In this document: piece by piece, positions 7,570-16,578 of the stretch | Numbering within the stretch: the stretch's first letter is position 1 | Layout: each line of letters starts with the position of its first letter | Source: an uncultured Dorea sp. | GTDB lineage: Bacteria > Bacillota > Clostridia > Lachnospirales > Lachnospiraceae | Assembly (NCBI GenBank): GCA_910577685.1 | Contig: CAJTOH010000014.1 | Span: 1 to 64,000, forward strand | Direction: 5' to 3' | Length of the DNA: 64,000 bases | The notes under the pieces: generated by a model | The model's database searches: none | What the model was told of the DNA's origin: nothing | The model's input: only the letters and a program-made list of their open reading frames with translations | Program-made: the position numbers and the translations under genes

Positions 7570-7641
7570 ATGAGAAAAGAGGAATCGGAGAATCATGAAG
7601 GAGAAATTGAAGAAATTATTTGCCTATTACGGCCCATATAA
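7570..7641 (+). other. Possible 23-codon upstream reading frame of the ABC exporter
   Basis: The strongest ribosome site here, GGGGAGG (7555-7561), is well placed for an ATG at 7570. That frame runs 23 codons and overlaps the exporter start (7595) out of frame. It could serve translational coupling or simply be the sequence around a weak start. The peptide has no recognisable feature. Confidence 0.3.
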
Positions 7642-9334
7642 GACATTGTTCTACAGCGATATGTTTTTTGCGATCCTTGGAGCCGCTGTGACGCTGGTTA
7701 TCCCGCTTGTGGTCAGGTATATCACGAATGACGTGGTATATTTTGAAGCGGAAGAAGCGAGGAAGTCGATTCTTTTTCTGGGCGCGCTGATGGTTGCCCT
7801 TGTGCTGCTGGAGATTTTCTGTAATTTTTATATTGCGTATTTCGGGCATATCATGGGTGCGAAGATGGAAGCGGATATGCGCAGGGACATTTTCGGGCAT
7901 TATCAAAAGTTGACCTTCGCATTCTATGATAACCAGAAAGTCGGGCATCTCTTATCCCGGATTACCAGCGACTTGTTCGACATCAGCGAGCTTTTGCACC
8001 ACGGGCCGGAGGATTTGGTCATCTCTGTGATTAAGATTATCGGCTCGTTTTCCATCCTTCTGGCTGTGAACGTAAGGCTTGCTTTCGTGGCGTTTGCGTT
8101 TATTCCGGTCATGGCTGTGTTCGCATTTTTCTTTAACGGGAAGATGCGCAAGGCGTTTAAGCGCAACCGGGAGAAGATTGCGGAGATTAACAGCCAGATT
8201 GAGGACAGCTTGTCGGGAATCCGGGTAGTGAAGTCGTTTGCCAATGAAAAAGAAGAGATGAAGAAGTTCAAGCGTGGGAACGACAATTTTGTGGCTGCGA
8301 AGAAGATTAGCTACAAGTACATGGGAATTTACCATTCCGGGCTTGGGGCTATGAGTACGCTGATTACGGTTGTGGTCCTGGTAGTAGGAGTGGGCATGAT
8401 GCTGTCGGGCACGGTGGCTTTGACGGATTTGATTACGTTTCTTCTGTATATTGCGAATTTTACGGACCCGGTCAAGAAACTGGTTGCGTTTACGGAGCAG
8501 TTCCAGAACGGATATACGGGTTTTGAGCGGTTTCTTGAGATTCTGTCCATCGCGCCGGATATTGCGGATAAGCCGGACGCCGTGTCGGTGGGGCAGATGC
8601 GCGGTGAGATTGAGTTCCGGGACGTGTCTTTCCGGTATGACGACCACAACGACAGGGTACTGAACCATATTAATTTGAAGGTGGACGCCGGGGATTATAT
8701 GGCTCTGGTTGGGCCTTCCGGGGTGGGGAAGACGACGCTTTGCAGCCTGATTCCGCGTTTTTATGACGTGTCGTCAGGTTCCATTACGGTTGACGGGATT
8801 GATATCCGTGACATGAAACTGGACGACCTGCGCAGCAATGTGGGAATCGTGCAGCAGGATGTATATCTGTTTGCGGGGACGATTCTTGACAATATCCGTT
8901 ACGGCAGGATGGATGCAACGGACGAGGAGGTCGTGAGGGCGGCGAAGAATGCCAATGCCCATGATTTTATTATGAGTTTCCCGCAGGGGTATCACACGGA
9001 TATCGGCCAGCGGGGCGTGAAGCTGTCCGGCGGGCAGAAGCAGCGGCTGTCGATTGCCAGAGTGTTCCTTAAGAATCCGCCGATTCTTATTTTTGACGAG
9101 GCGACGTCTGCGCTGGATAACGAGAGCGAGCAGGTGGTACAGAAGTCTCTGGAAGGGCTGGCGAAGGAGAGGACGACCTTCGTGATTGCCCACAGGCTGA
9201 CTACGATTCAGAATGCCCAGAAGATTCTTGTGCTGACCGAGGACGGGATTGCGGAAGAAGGGACGCATGAAGAGCTGCTTTTGAAGAAAGGAATCTATGA
9301 AGCGCTGTACCATAGGAATTTTGAGAATGTGTAG
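7595..9334 (+). CDS. ABC exporter, fused membrane and ATPase half-transporter
   Basis: 579 residues. An N-terminal six-helix membrane domain (about 1-310) is followed by an ATP-binding domain with Walker A GPSGVGKTT (about 372), signature LSGGQKQRLSIAR (about 476), Walker B ILIFDEATSALD (about 498) and the switch histidine in FVIAHRLTT. This is the half-size multidrug/lipid exporter type that works as a dimer. It stands alone, so the substrate cannot be inferred. Its start at 7595 has only a modest GGAG site. Confidence 0.9.
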   Translation: MKEKLKKLFAYYGPYKTLFYSDMFFAILGAAVTLVIPLVVRYITNDVVYFEAEEARKSILFLGALMVALVLLEIFCNFYIAYFGHIMGAKMEADMRRDIFGHYQKLTFAFYDNQKVGHLLSRITSDLFDISELLHHGPEDLVISVIKIIGSFSILLAVNVRLAFVAFAFIPVMAVFAFFFNGKMRKAFKRNREKIAEINSQIEDSLSGIRVVKSFANEKEEMKKFKRGNDNFVAAKKISYKYMGIYHSGLGAMSTLITVVVLVVGVGMMLSGTVALTDLITFLLYIANFTDPVKKLVAFTEQFQNGYTGFERFLEILSIAPDIADKPDAVSVGQMRGEIEFRDVSFRYDDHNDRVLNHINLKVDAGDYMALVGPSGVGKTTLCSLIPRFYDVSSGSITVDGIDIRDMKLDDLRSNVGIVQQDVYLFAGTILDNIRYGRMDATDEEVVRAAKNANAHDFIMSFPQGYHTDIGQRGVKLSGGQKQRLSIARVFLKNPPILIFDEATSALDNESEQVVQKSLEGLAKERTTFVIAHRLTTIQNAQKILVLTEDGIAEEGTHEELLLKKGIYEALYHRNFENV

Positions 9335-9498
9335 GGCAGGCCGCAGGGGATTTTTGTAAAAAGGCCGTGCCGATGATACGACTGCAATTTGTCCGGACTT
9401 GGCAGAGGATGCCGGGTATGCTTTCCGGGAAAAGGGGCCCGGGAAGTTCATACGGAACGTCCGGATAGTGTAAATATATAATAAGGGGAGAGAAGAAG

Positions 9499-9660
9499 AT
9501 GGAATTTTGTGAGAGAATGAGGGCTTCTATGCTTATTGTGATCATGTTTTGCATGATGTGCGTGTCTACCGTGCTTGCGCGGGAAGCGAAGATTGCGGAG
9601 GCGCAGGGGAATCAGGAAGGGAATATGTATGCGGTTTGTGAGACGCTGTACCAGAAGTGA
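9499..9660 (+). CDS. Small membrane or secreted peptide, 53 residues
   Basis: A short reading frame with a good ribosome site (GGGGAGAG just upstream) and an AT-rich TATATAATA stretch before it. The product has an N-terminal hydrophobic segment (SMLIVIMFCMMCVSTVLA, residues about 10-27), then a charged tail with no clear family. The AREA end of the hydrophobic part could be a signal peptidase site, or the segment could stay as an anchor. I do not recognise it; the coding call rests on the ribosome site and the organised hydrophobic-then-charged pattern. Confidence 0.5.
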   Translation: MEFCERMRASMLIVIMFCMMCVSTVLAREAKIAEAQGNQEGNMYAVCETLYQK

Positions 9661-9722
9661 ATAGATCCGCCGCCTGTGTGGCATGATACTAAAGAATTAT
9701 GATAAAAAGAGAAGGTCAGGAT

Positions 9723-10631
9723 ATGGACGATATACAATTTAAGAGAGCTGAATTGGAAGATAAGGAGATTATTTCGTATTATTTCAGGAATTATACTAGC
9801 CGGAGCTGTGAGAGAACTTTTGCAAACGTATACCTGTGGTCCCGCCAGTACCCTGTGAAATGGGCGATTGTGGAGAATACGCTGGTGTTTAAGAGTGAGG
9901 ATGAGGAAGATCTGTCCTTTGCGTATCCGGCGGGGAAGCCGGAGGAGGTGCATAGGGCGGTTGAATGGCTGATGGAATACTGTAATGAGCGGGGCGTGCC
10001 GTTTCAGATGTACAATCTGACGCCGGAGCATTTTGCGCAGTTAGAAGAGTGGTATCCGGGCAGGTTCCGGATTGAGTATAACAGGGACAGTGCGGATTAT
10101 GTCTACGAGTCGGAGAAGCTTGCGACGCTGTCCGGGAAGAAGCTGCATAGTAAGCGGAACCATATTAATAAGTTTAAGGCGCTGTATGGCGACCGATGGT
10201 CCTACGAGCCGGTTACTGCCGGGAATGCCGAGGAGTGTTTCCAGATGGCGCTTAAGTGGCGGGAGCAGAACGGATGTGAGGACGACCCCGAAAAGCGCGG
10301 CGAGATCTGTGTGACGATGAATTCGCTGCGCCTGTTTGATGAACTGGAACTTACTGGCGGGATTTTGCGGATTGACGGGGAAGTGGTGGCTTTTACCATA
10401 GGGGAACCGATCTGTTCCGATACGTTTGTTGTCCATATTGAGAAGGCGTTTGCGGACGTGGAAGGAGCATACCCGATGATTAATCAGCAGTTTGTGGAGC
10501 ATGAGTGCAGAGATTATCTTTATGTGAACCGTGAGGAGGATACGGGGGCTGAGGGACTGCGGAAGGCGAAGCTGTCTTACCGTCCGGTTTTTATGGTTGA
10601 AAAGGGGAATGTGACGGAGATAAAAGCGTGA
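9723..10631 (+). CDS. DUF2156 (phosphatidylglycerol lysyltransferase C-terminal-like) protein
   Basis: About 302 residues. Marks of the DUF2156 acyltransferase-like family include FANVYLWSRQYPVKWAI near the start, a central GKKLHSKRNHINKFKALYGDRW, and late segments TGGILRIDGEVVAFTIGEPICSDTFVVHIEKAF and YPMINQQF. The fold is a double GNAT. MprF lysyltransferases carry this domain after a membrane part; here it is free and soluble, as in many clostridial genomes, with no known substrate. I prefer the ATG at 9723 to one at 9699 because GAGAAGG lies before it. Confidence 0.8.
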   Translation: MDDIQFKRAELEDKEIISYYFRNYTSRSCERTFANVYLWSRQYPVKWAIVENTLVFKSEDEEDLSFAYPAGKPEEVHRAVEWLMEYCNERGVPFQMYNLTPEHFAQLEEWYPGRFRIEYNRDSADYVYESEKLATLSGKKLHSKRNHINKFKALYGDRWSYEPVTAGNAEECFQMALKWREQNGCEDDPEKRGEICVTMNSLRLFDELELTGGILRIDGEVVAFTIGEPICSDTFVVHIEKAFADVEGAYPMINQQFVEHECRDYLYVNREEDTGAEGLRKAKLSYRPVFMVEKGNVTEIKA

Positions 10632-10665
10632 TAGAAATGGGGATGCGAAAGAAGGAGAGAAGGAC

Positions 10666-11853
10666 ATGATAGCAGAGAAAATGAAAAACATGGTGGCAAA
10701 TAGTTCGGCAATCCGCGCGATGTTTGAGGAAGGAAACCGGCTTGCGCAGATTTACGGGGCGGAGAATGTGTTTGATTTTAGCCTGGGCAATCCCAATGTT
10801 GCGGCTCCTGAGGCGGTAAAGAAGGCAATCGTTGAACTGCTGGAGGAGAACGACCCGGTGGTTCTGCATGGCTATACCAACAGTAATTCCGGTTATGCGG
10901 ATGTGCGGGAGGCTGTGGCGCAGTCCCTGAACGGGCGTTTCGGTACGCACTTTGCGGGCAAGAATATTGTGATGTCTGTGGGCGCTGCGGGCGGATTGAA
11001 TGTGATCTTGAAGACGCTTCTGAATCCCGGCGACGAGGTGATTGCGTTTGCACCGTATTTCGGCGAGTATCGTTCGTATACGAATAACTATGACGGGGTT
11101 TTGGTAGAGATTTCCCCGAATACCGTGGATTTCCAGCCGAAGCTTGATGAGTTTGAGCAGAAGATTACGCCTAAGACGAAAGCGGTTATTGTGAATACGC
11201 CGAATAATCCTACGGGAGTTGTCTATTCGGAGGAGACTATTCGTAAAATGGCGGCGGTTATGGAGGCGAAGCAGTGGGAGTATGGGACGGATATCTATCT
11301 GATCTCCGACGAGCCTTACCGTGAGCTAGTATACGACGGGGTGGAAGTTCCTTACCTTACGAAATATTATGACAATACGATCGTGGGATATTCTTACAGT
11401 AAGTCCCTGTCTCTTCCGGGAGAGCGTATCGGTTATCTGGTGATCCCGGACGAGGTGAAGGACTGCGAGGAGGTTCTGGCGGCGGCGAATGTGGCGACGA
11501 GGATCCTTGGTTTTGTCAATGCGCCTACGCTGCAGCAGAAGGTGGTTGCAAAGTGTCTGGACGAGAAGACTGACATCTCCTATTACGACAGGAACAGGGA
11601 AGCTTTGTATCAGGGCTTGCGGGAATGTGGCTTTGAGTGTATCAAGCCTCAGGGAGCTTTCTATCTTTTTGTGAAGTCTCCGGTTGCGGATGAGAAGGCG
11701 TTCTGCGCGGCGGCGAAGAAGTATAATCTTTTGCTGGTGCCGGGAAGTTCGTTTGCCTGTCCGGGGTATGTGCGGCTTGCCTACTGCGTGGCTTATGAGA
11801 CGATTGTGAATTCACTGCCGAAGTTCAGGGAACTGGCGAAAGAGTATTTTTAA
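10666..11853 (+). CDS. Pyridoxal-phosphate aminotransferase, class I (aspartate aminotransferase-like)
   Basis: 395 residues. The cofactor lysine is in SYSKSLSLPGERIGY (about K246). Other fold-type I marks are NTPNNPTGVVYSEE, the DEPYRELVYDG aspartate, and a closing arginine in GYVRLAYC. The N-terminus (NSSAIRAMFEEGNRLAQIYG) is characteristic of a clostridial subgroup annotated simply as aminotransferase. A strong GGAGAGAAGGAC site precedes the start. A second aminotransferase follows directly. Substrates cannot be read from the sequence; an amino donor/2-oxo acid pair is expected. Confidence 0.85.
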   Translation: MIAEKMKNMVANSSAIRAMFEEGNRLAQIYGAENVFDFSLGNPNVAAPEAVKKAIVELLEENDPVVLHGYTNSNSGYADVREAVAQSLNGRFGTHFAGKNIVMSVGAAGGLNVILKTLLNPGDEVIAFAPYFGEYRSYTNNYDGVLVEISPNTVDFQPKLDEFEQKITPKTKAVIVNTPNNPTGVVYSEETIRKMAAVMEAKQWEYGTDIYLISDEPYRELVYDGVEVPYLTKYYDNTIVGYSYSKSLSLPGERIGYLVIPDEVKDCEEVLAAANVATRILGFVNAPTLQQKVVAKCLDEKTDISYYDRNREALYQGLRECGFECIKPQGAFYLFVKSPVADEKAFCAAAKKYNLLLVPGSSFACPGYVRLAYCVAYETIVNSLPKFRELAKEYF

Positions 11854-11871
11854 ATGCAAGGATTGGATAAT

Positions 11872-12945
11872 ATGAGAGAATATGAGAGAAATATCCGTAA
11901 GGTAGAGCCTTATGTGCCGGGGGAGCAGCCCCAGAATAAAGTGATCAAACTGAATACCAACGAGAATCCCTATCCGCCTTCACCAAAGGTTGCGAAGGCT
12001 CTGGCAGAGATGGATACGGACAGGCTGCGGCTTTATCCGGATCCTGCATGTACGGCTCTTACGGAAGCTTTGGCAGATTTTTACCATGTGAATCCGGATC
12101 AGGTGTTCGTGGGAGTGGGGTCTGACGATGTGCTGTCCATGTGTTTCCTGACATTTTTTAATTCTAAGAAGCCGATATTTTTCCCGGACATTACATATTC
12201 TTTCTATAAGGTTTGGGCGGAGCTTTACAGGATTCCTTATGAATGTCAGAAGCTTGACGGGGATTTCCGGCTTGTGAAAGAGGATTATTATAAGGAAAAT
12301 GGCGGAGTAATCTTCCCGAATCCCAATGCGCCTACGGCGATTTATGAGGAGTTGGATGCGGTGGAGGATATTATCCGCGCGAATCAGGACGTGATCGTGA
12401 TTGTGGACGAGGCTTATGTGGATTTTGCGGGGCGTTCTGCGATTGAATTGGTCGGCAGGTATGAGAATCTGATCGTGGTGCAGACATTTTCTAAGGCAAG
12501 ATCCATGGCGGGGATGCGGATTGGGTATGCCATTGCCAGTCCGAGGCTGATTCGTTATCTGAATGACGCGAAGTATTCTTTCAATTCTTATACTATGAAC
12601 CAGGCGGCGCTTATCTGCGGCGTGGAGGCTGTGAAGGACAGGGAATATTTTGAGGAAGGGATCCATAAGATTGTAATGACGAGGGAGTGGGCTAAGGGGC
12701 GGTTTGAAAAGCTTGGCTTCCGGTTCCTTGAGTCCAACGCCAATTTTATCTTTGCCACCCACCCGGAGTATGATGCCGGGGAATTGTTCGAGGCCTTGAA
12801 GGAGAACGGTATCTATGTCCGGTACTGGGGAAGCGAGCGGATCGAGCAGTATCTCAGGATTACCATTGGAACCCGGGAGGAGATGGAGACCTTGTTCGGA
12901 TTCTTGGAAAAATATGTGGGAAGACGGAAAACCGGTCAATGTTGA
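11872..12945 (+). CDS. HisC-like aminotransferase (histidinol-phosphate aminotransferase family)
   Basis: About 357 residues. It begins with YERNIRKVEPYVPGEQP and has KLNTNENPYPPSP, FPNPNAPTAIYEELD, VDEAYVDFAGRSA and the lysine motif QTFSKARSMAGMRIGYA, all standard for the HisC branch. No other histidine genes are near, so it may serve aromatic or other 2-oxo acids. I use the ATG at 11872 rather than 11854, since an AAGGA site precedes it and the family usually begins at this point. It nearly abuts the preceding aminotransferase, so the two are probably one transcript. Confidence 0.8.
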   Translation: MREYERNIRKVEPYVPGEQPQNKVIKLNTNENPYPPSPKVAKALAEMDTDRLRLYPDPACTALTEALADFYHVNPDQVFVGVGSDDVLSMCFLTFFNSKKPIFFPDITYSFYKVWAELYRIPYECQKLDGDFRLVKEDYYKENGGVIFPNPNAPTAIYEELDAVEDIIRANQDVIVIVDEAYVDFAGRSAIELVGRYENLIVVQTFSKARSMAGMRIGYAIASPRLIRYLNDAKYSFNSYTMNQAALICGVEAVKDREYFEEGIHKIVMTREWAKGRFEKLGFRFLESNANFIFATHPEYDAGELFEALKENGIYVRYWGSERIEQYLRITIGTREEMETLFGFLEKYVGRRKTGQC

Positions 12946-12991
12946 GATATTTGCCGTTGAAGGATAATTGCAGATGTAAAGGAGAAGGTCT

Positions 12992-13504
12992 ATGACAGAA
13001 ACATTAGTGCAGAGTATTATCGACGCCTTGGGTGGAAGCGTCGGGAAAGAAGCGATCGTGTTTATTATTTCGATGATTCCGATTCTGGAGCTTCGCGGCG
13101 CGCTTCTGGTTGCGGGACCGCTGCTTGGGGTACCTGTGGCCAAGGCAATTCCGCTGTGTATTATCGGGAATATTATTCCCGTGCCGTTCATTCTGCTGTT
13201 AATTACGCCGATTTTTAAGTGGATGAAGGGGACGAAGCTGTTTAAGCCTATGGTTGATAAGCTGGAAGCTAAGGCGATGAGTAAGAGTGACAAGATTGAG
13301 AAGTATGAGTTCTGGGGGCTTGTGCTGTTCGTGGGGATTCCCCTTCCGGGAACCGGAGCATGGACAGGGTCGTTGATTGCGGCGTTATTGGGCGTGAAGT
13401 TTAAGAAGGCGTTCCCGGCGGTTATATTGGGTATATTTATGGCGACGGTGATTATGTGGTTTATCTCTTATGTGCTCCTTGGCGGGGTGCAGGTTTTGGG
13501 ATAA
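12992..13504 (+). CDS. Small multidrug export-type membrane protein (COG2426)
   Basis: 170 residues, mostly hydrophobic. The motifs ISMIPILELRGALLVAG near residue 30 and FVGIPLPGTGAWTGSLIAALLG near residue 110 are diagnostic of the family named small multi-drug export protein (PF06695). Despite the name, transport activity is poorly documented. AAAGGAGAAGG precedes the ATG. It follows the two aminotransferases with a 46-base gap and ends before a terminator. Confidence 0.85.
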   Translation: MTETLVQSIIDALGGSVGKEAIVFIISMIPILELRGALLVAGPLLGVPVAKAIPLCIIGNIIPVPFILLLITPIFKWMKGTKLFKPMVDKLEAKAMSKSDKIEKYEFWGLVLFVGIPLPGTGAWTGSLIAALLGVKFKKAFPAVILGIFMATVIMWFISYVLLGGVQVLG

Positions 13505-13567
13505 CGATGATAGGAAGTTCGGAATCGTATTTTAGAAATCTGACAAACAGGATAATTTGACAGAAAG

Positions 13568-13596
13568 CATCAGTTAGGAATAGCTGGTGTTTTTTA
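13568..13596 (+). terminator. Intrinsic terminator
   Basis: CATCAGTTA-GGAA-TAGCTGGTG (two G-T pairs) followed by a run of T. It separates the aminotransferase unit from the cohesin-dockerin cluster. Confidence 0.75.
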
Positions 13597-13609
13597 TTAT
13601 TATAAACAT

Positions 13610-13658
13610 GAACTAACAGGGGATAAAAATTGAAAAATAGTTCTTTATAGGATATAAT
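13610..13658 (+). promoter_or_regulatory. Promoter with GAACTA/TAGTTC operator, copy A
   Basis: TTGAAA (13630-13635), a 17-base spacer and TATAAT (13653-13658). The inverted repeat GAACTA (13610-13615) / TAGTTC (13638-13643) encloses the -35 box. The same arrangement recurs at 14593 and, on the other strand, at 26085. Confidence 0.75.
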
Positions 13659-13686
13659 GTACAATACATCATATAATTTAGGAGGC

Positions 13687-14091
13687 ATGACGGATAATAT
13701 ATATTATCCGGTAGAGATTGCCGCATCGAATACTGACCTGTCAATTGCGGTTCGTGTGAAAGTTGATAAGGAATTTATCAAAAAATGCGGTAATAAAGGC
13801 ATACGTTTTTCCGGAAAGAATCCGGACGGCAGCGTTACGGTGATTGCAAAAGATTTGGCTGCCGACGAGAGGGAATATGTGGAAGTCAGACTATCGAAAG
13901 GCTGGAATACGCCATCCGGCCAAAGCAGAGCTATACAGTCAGAAAATATTCAGTTTATTATTTCAGCAGCCTATGAAGGATATCAATTAGGAGATATTAA
14001 CAATGCTGATATCGACGGAAAAGGCGGGGTCACATTATCCGACTTGATGAGGATTCTGAATTATGTAAGCAAGAAAACAGACAAACTGTAA
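13687..14091 (+). pseudogene. Decayed dockerin-protein gene (C-terminal fragment)
   Basis: An intact promoter, operator and AGGAGG (13680-13685) run straight into a C-terminal coding fragment. The signal peptide and the front of the protein are missing, and the only in-frame ATG (13687) is one base from the ribosome site. The fragment has about 100 residues of unrecognised beta-rich sequence, then GDINN joined directly to ADIDGKGGVTLSDLMRILNYV. In the intact dockerins of this cluster about 32 residues (the first calcium loop and helix) lie between these two points, so half of the dockerin is deleted in frame. I read this as the remains of a fourth dockerin gene. Confidence 0.65.
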
Positions 14092-14141
14092 TCACAGATC
14101 GGCGGCCGGCGCGGGAGTCAGATTTTATATGGCATAAAAGG

Positions 14142-14173
14142 CATACAGCGGATTCTCAGGAATCCGCTGTATG
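14142..14173. terminator. Hairpin between converging genes
   Basis: CATACAGCGGATT and AATCCGCTGTATG form a perfect 13-bp stem. It lies between the dockerin remnant and the oppositely oriented XRE gene and could stop both transcripts, though T runs are weak. Confidence 0.6.
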
Positions 14174-14179
14174 GCGCAG

Positions 14180-14518
14180 TTAATCTTTTGTATGTTGGAC
14201 AGCCTGTACAAAATGCGACACAATTTGTTCCAGATGCACTAATTGATCCTGAGGGCAAGTCTCAATAAGGCTTATCAGAGGCTTTAGATTGTTTCCGTCC
14301 GCAACAGAACCGAACAGAATATAATCTACGGGGACATGAAGAGAATCAGATATTTTACAAAGAGTATTGACAGACATGTTTTTCAGGCCAAGTTCAAGGT
14401 CGTAACAGAACCGCGGCGTAATATCGGCCATTTCTGCAAGTTTTTCTCGGGAGTAGCCCTTAAGCTTTCTTTGCTTCTTAATGCGTTCTCCCATCATTAC
14501 CGGATTAATGGCAGCCAT
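14180..14518 (-). CDS. XRE-family (Cro/C1-type) transcriptional regulator
   Basis: 112 residues with a helix-turn-helix at about 9-66 (MGERIKKQRKLKGYSREKLAEMADITPRFCYDLE..., then TLCKISDSLHVPVDYILFG). The remaining 40 residues are a helical tail. AGGAGGTGAATAC precedes the ATG. It is transcribed away from the first cohesin gene; the GAACTA/TAGTTC operator at 14593-14627 lies between the two start codons, about 75 bases upstream of its own start. Two more copies of that operator sit before other dockerin genes. I infer that it controls the cluster and probably itself; this is from position only. Confidence 0.85.
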   Translation of the reverse strand: MAAINPVMMGERIKKQRKLKGYSREKLAEMADITPRFCYDLELGLKNMSVNTLCKISDSLHVPVDYILFGSVADGNNLKPLISLIETCPQDQLVHLEQIVSHFVQAVQHTKD

Positions 14519-14592
14519 GTATTCACCTCCTGTCCGGCATATATAAATGCCTTTTCTCTAAAATTCTACATAGCCCTCTTCTTAATAAATAT

Positions 14593-14642
14593 GAACTAAT
14601 AAGGGATAAAATATTGACAAATAGTTCTTAAAAGTTTATACT
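14593..14642 (+). promoter_or_regulatory. Promoter with GAACTA/TAGTTC operator, copy B (first cohesin gene)
   Basis: TTGACA (14614-14619), 17 bases, TATACT (14637-14642). GAACTA at 14593-14598 and TAGTTC at 14622-14627 bracket the -35 box. A further shared block, AAGGGAT, lies just inside the left arm. It is the likely main promoter of the 14693-22958 gene run. Confidence 0.8.
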
Positions 14643-14692
14643 GACAGAGTACAAATAAAAATCATACAAAATCAACAGGAGGATTTGATGAG

Positions 14693-16486
14693 ATGAGAAA
14701 GTGCAATTTACAAAAAACGATCTCATTCCTGCTTTCGCTTGTCATGGTATTGGGCATGTGCATTGTTCAAGCGCCGGAGACGGTGAAAGCGGCAGATGGA
14801 GCGCAGGTTACTGCCAGTGCGGACAAGCAGGAACTGCGGCGGGGAGAGCAGGTAACGGTGACAGCTGTTTTATCTGGCAACACAGAGGCGTTTGGACTGG
14901 ATTATGTATTGAATTTCGATACTACACGCCTTAAGCTGGTAAAAATTGACAGAGGAGCCGCTTTTGAAGGAGCGTTTGTAGGTATGCTTAATCCGGAAGC
15001 TGACGAGGTGGAGGAGTGTAAGGGATTTATTTCTGCAGTTATCGGAATGTCAAAAAATGCTATTCAAAACAGTACGGTCTTTACGGCTGTTTTTGAGGTG
15101 TTAGACGATGCGGAAATCGGAAACGCTGAATTTACCAGCGAGGTTTCTGCCACAGACGGGGCGGAGATTCCCAACACATTGCAGGTGAATGGCAATAATA
15201 TTGCGGTGAGCGTAGTGAATCCTGCAACCGGAATCGCATTAGATAAGAAGAATCTGGATATGGCAAAAGGCCAGACGGAGAAGCTGGCGGCAACGCTGAC
15301 TCCGGCAGACGCCAACAGCGCTGTTACATGGAAGAGCAGCAATGAAGCAGTAGCAACCGTAACCAATGACGGAACAGTTACGGCAGTATCCGGCGGTAAG
15401 GCCACCATCACGGCAACGGCGGGCGGGCTCAGCGCTTCCTGTGAGGTGAATGTTGGAGTTCCGATGAACGGTATTTCCATCGAGAATAAGGATGTGAAAG
15501 TAAACAGAGGTAAGACTGTAGAACTCAAAGTGAACTATGACCCGGCAGATACGACTGCGGATAAGACGGTCGCATGGAAGAGCGATAACGAAGCAGTAGC
15601 AACCGTTGATTCTGCTACGGGAGTGGTTACCGGTGTAAAAGCAGGGGAGGCGAATATCACCGTAACAACGACCAAGACCGCAAAGCCTTTGTCAGCGACA
15701 GTGAAAGTAACGGTTGAGGAAAACAGTATAAAGGATGAGCAGGGGCTCCTGATTGCATTTGACAAGATGGAGAAGCCGATCTTAAAAGGAAATAACGGAC
15801 AGACAGTGTTTATGGGCGATTTCCTGAATATAGAGAAGGTTCTGGCAGACAACAATATTACGGATACATATTCAATCGTATGGTCCAGTTCTGATGAAAA
15901 AGTAGCGACCGTTGACCGGGAGACAGGCAAGGTCGTAGGTGTAAAAGAAGGTAAGGCAAGGATTACGGCAGTTATTACATTTACTAACGGCATCGGAGAA
16001 AAGACCGGAGAGTATACGGTAACAACTGAAATCGAGGTAAAGGAGATCCCGTTAGAGTCAATCGCATTCAACAAAGTGATTAAAGAGATGGTTGTGGGAA
16101 CGACAGAGACTCTGAGTATTATCTATAATCCGGAGAATACGACTGATTTAAAAGACGTTACCTGGGAGACCTCAGACGCATCTATTATTTCCGTAGACAA
16201 TGGCAAACTTACGGCTTTGAAGGCGGGCGAGGCAGAGATTACCGCAAAGGTAGGCGAAAAATCCGTTAGCTGCAAGATTACGGTTAAAGAGTCCTCATCT
16301 TCATTGAAGCCGGGACAGACAGATAATGGAAACGGTTCGGTAAATAATACAAAAGTAAGCAATACCAAAGCGGGGGTAAAGACAGGGGATACGGCAAACG
16401 TTGCATTATACGCAGTAATGTTATTGGTATCACTGGGTGCGGTTCTTGTATTTTACAAAAAGAGAAATAGTAGGGTGAGACGATAA
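14693..16486 (+). CDS. Surface-anchored cohesin protein with four Ig-like (BIG2) domains
   Basis: 597 residues. A signal peptide (about 1-34) is followed by a type I-like cohesin domain (about 38-175: VTASADKQELRRGEQVTVTAVLSG, AFGLDYVLNFDTTRLKLV, VFTAVFEVLDDAEIG). Four bacterial Ig-like BIG2 domains follow (about 178-253, 255-343, 350-452, 455-533), each with the WKSSNEAVATV / G-ATITA pattern. A Ser/Gly/Asn linker leads to VKTGD (a plausible sortase-like motif), a membrane span and a KKRNSRVRR tail. It would display one cohesin on a stalk at the cell surface for the dockerin proteins encoded downstream. AGGAGG at 14677-14682 sets the start. Confidence 0.88.
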   Translation: MRKCNLQKTISFLLSLVMVLGMCIVQAPETVKAADGAQVTASADKQELRRGEQVTVTAVLSGNTEAFGLDYVLNFDTTRLKLVKIDRGAAFEGAFVGMLNPEADEVEECKGFISAVIGMSKNAIQNSTVFTAVFEVLDDAEIGNAEFTSEVSATDGAEIPNTLQVNGNNIAVSVVNPATGIALDKKNLDMAKGQTEKLAATLTPADANSAVTWKSSNEAVATVTNDGTVTAVSGGKATITATAGGLSASCEVNVGVPMNGISIENKDVKVNRGKTVELKVNYDPADTTADKTVAWKSDNEAVATVDSATGVVTGVKAGEANITVTTTKTAKPLSATVKVTVEENSIKDEQGLLIAFDKMEKPILKGNNGQTVFMGDFLNIEKVLADNNITDTYSIVWSSSDEKVATVDRETGKVVGVKEGKARITAVITFTNGIGEKTGEYTVTTEIEVKEIPLESIAFNKVIKEMVVGTTETLSIIYNPENTTDLKDVTWETSDASIISVDNGKLTALKAGEAEITAKVGEKSVSCKITVKESSSSLKPGQTDNGNGSVNNTKVSNTKAGVKTGDTANVALYAVMLLVSLGAVLVFYKKRNSRVRR

Positions 16487-16493
16487 GAGAAAA

Positions 16494-16533
16494 AATGCAG
16501 CGTGGTACGTCGTAGTACTGCGCTGTATTTTTT
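16494..16533 (+). terminator. Terminator-like hairpin between the two cohesin genes
   Basis: AATGCAGCGTGGTAC pairs with GTACTGCGCTGTATT (with G-T pairs), followed by T residues. It may reduce, rather than abolish, transcription into the second cohesin gene. Confidence 0.6.
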
Positions 16534-16578
16534 ACTACCATATTGTTGCAGGCGAATAGAATCAGGCGGGATGGGAAA

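Noticed and set aside
11980..13293. 437-codon minus-strand frame across the HisC-like and export-protein genes.
   Set aside because: It spans two real plus-strand genes and their gap, with no ribosome site or motif.
13657..13686. ATG at 13657 as the start of the dockerin fragment.
   Set aside because: It overlaps the -10 box of its own promoter, so it would not be in the transcript.
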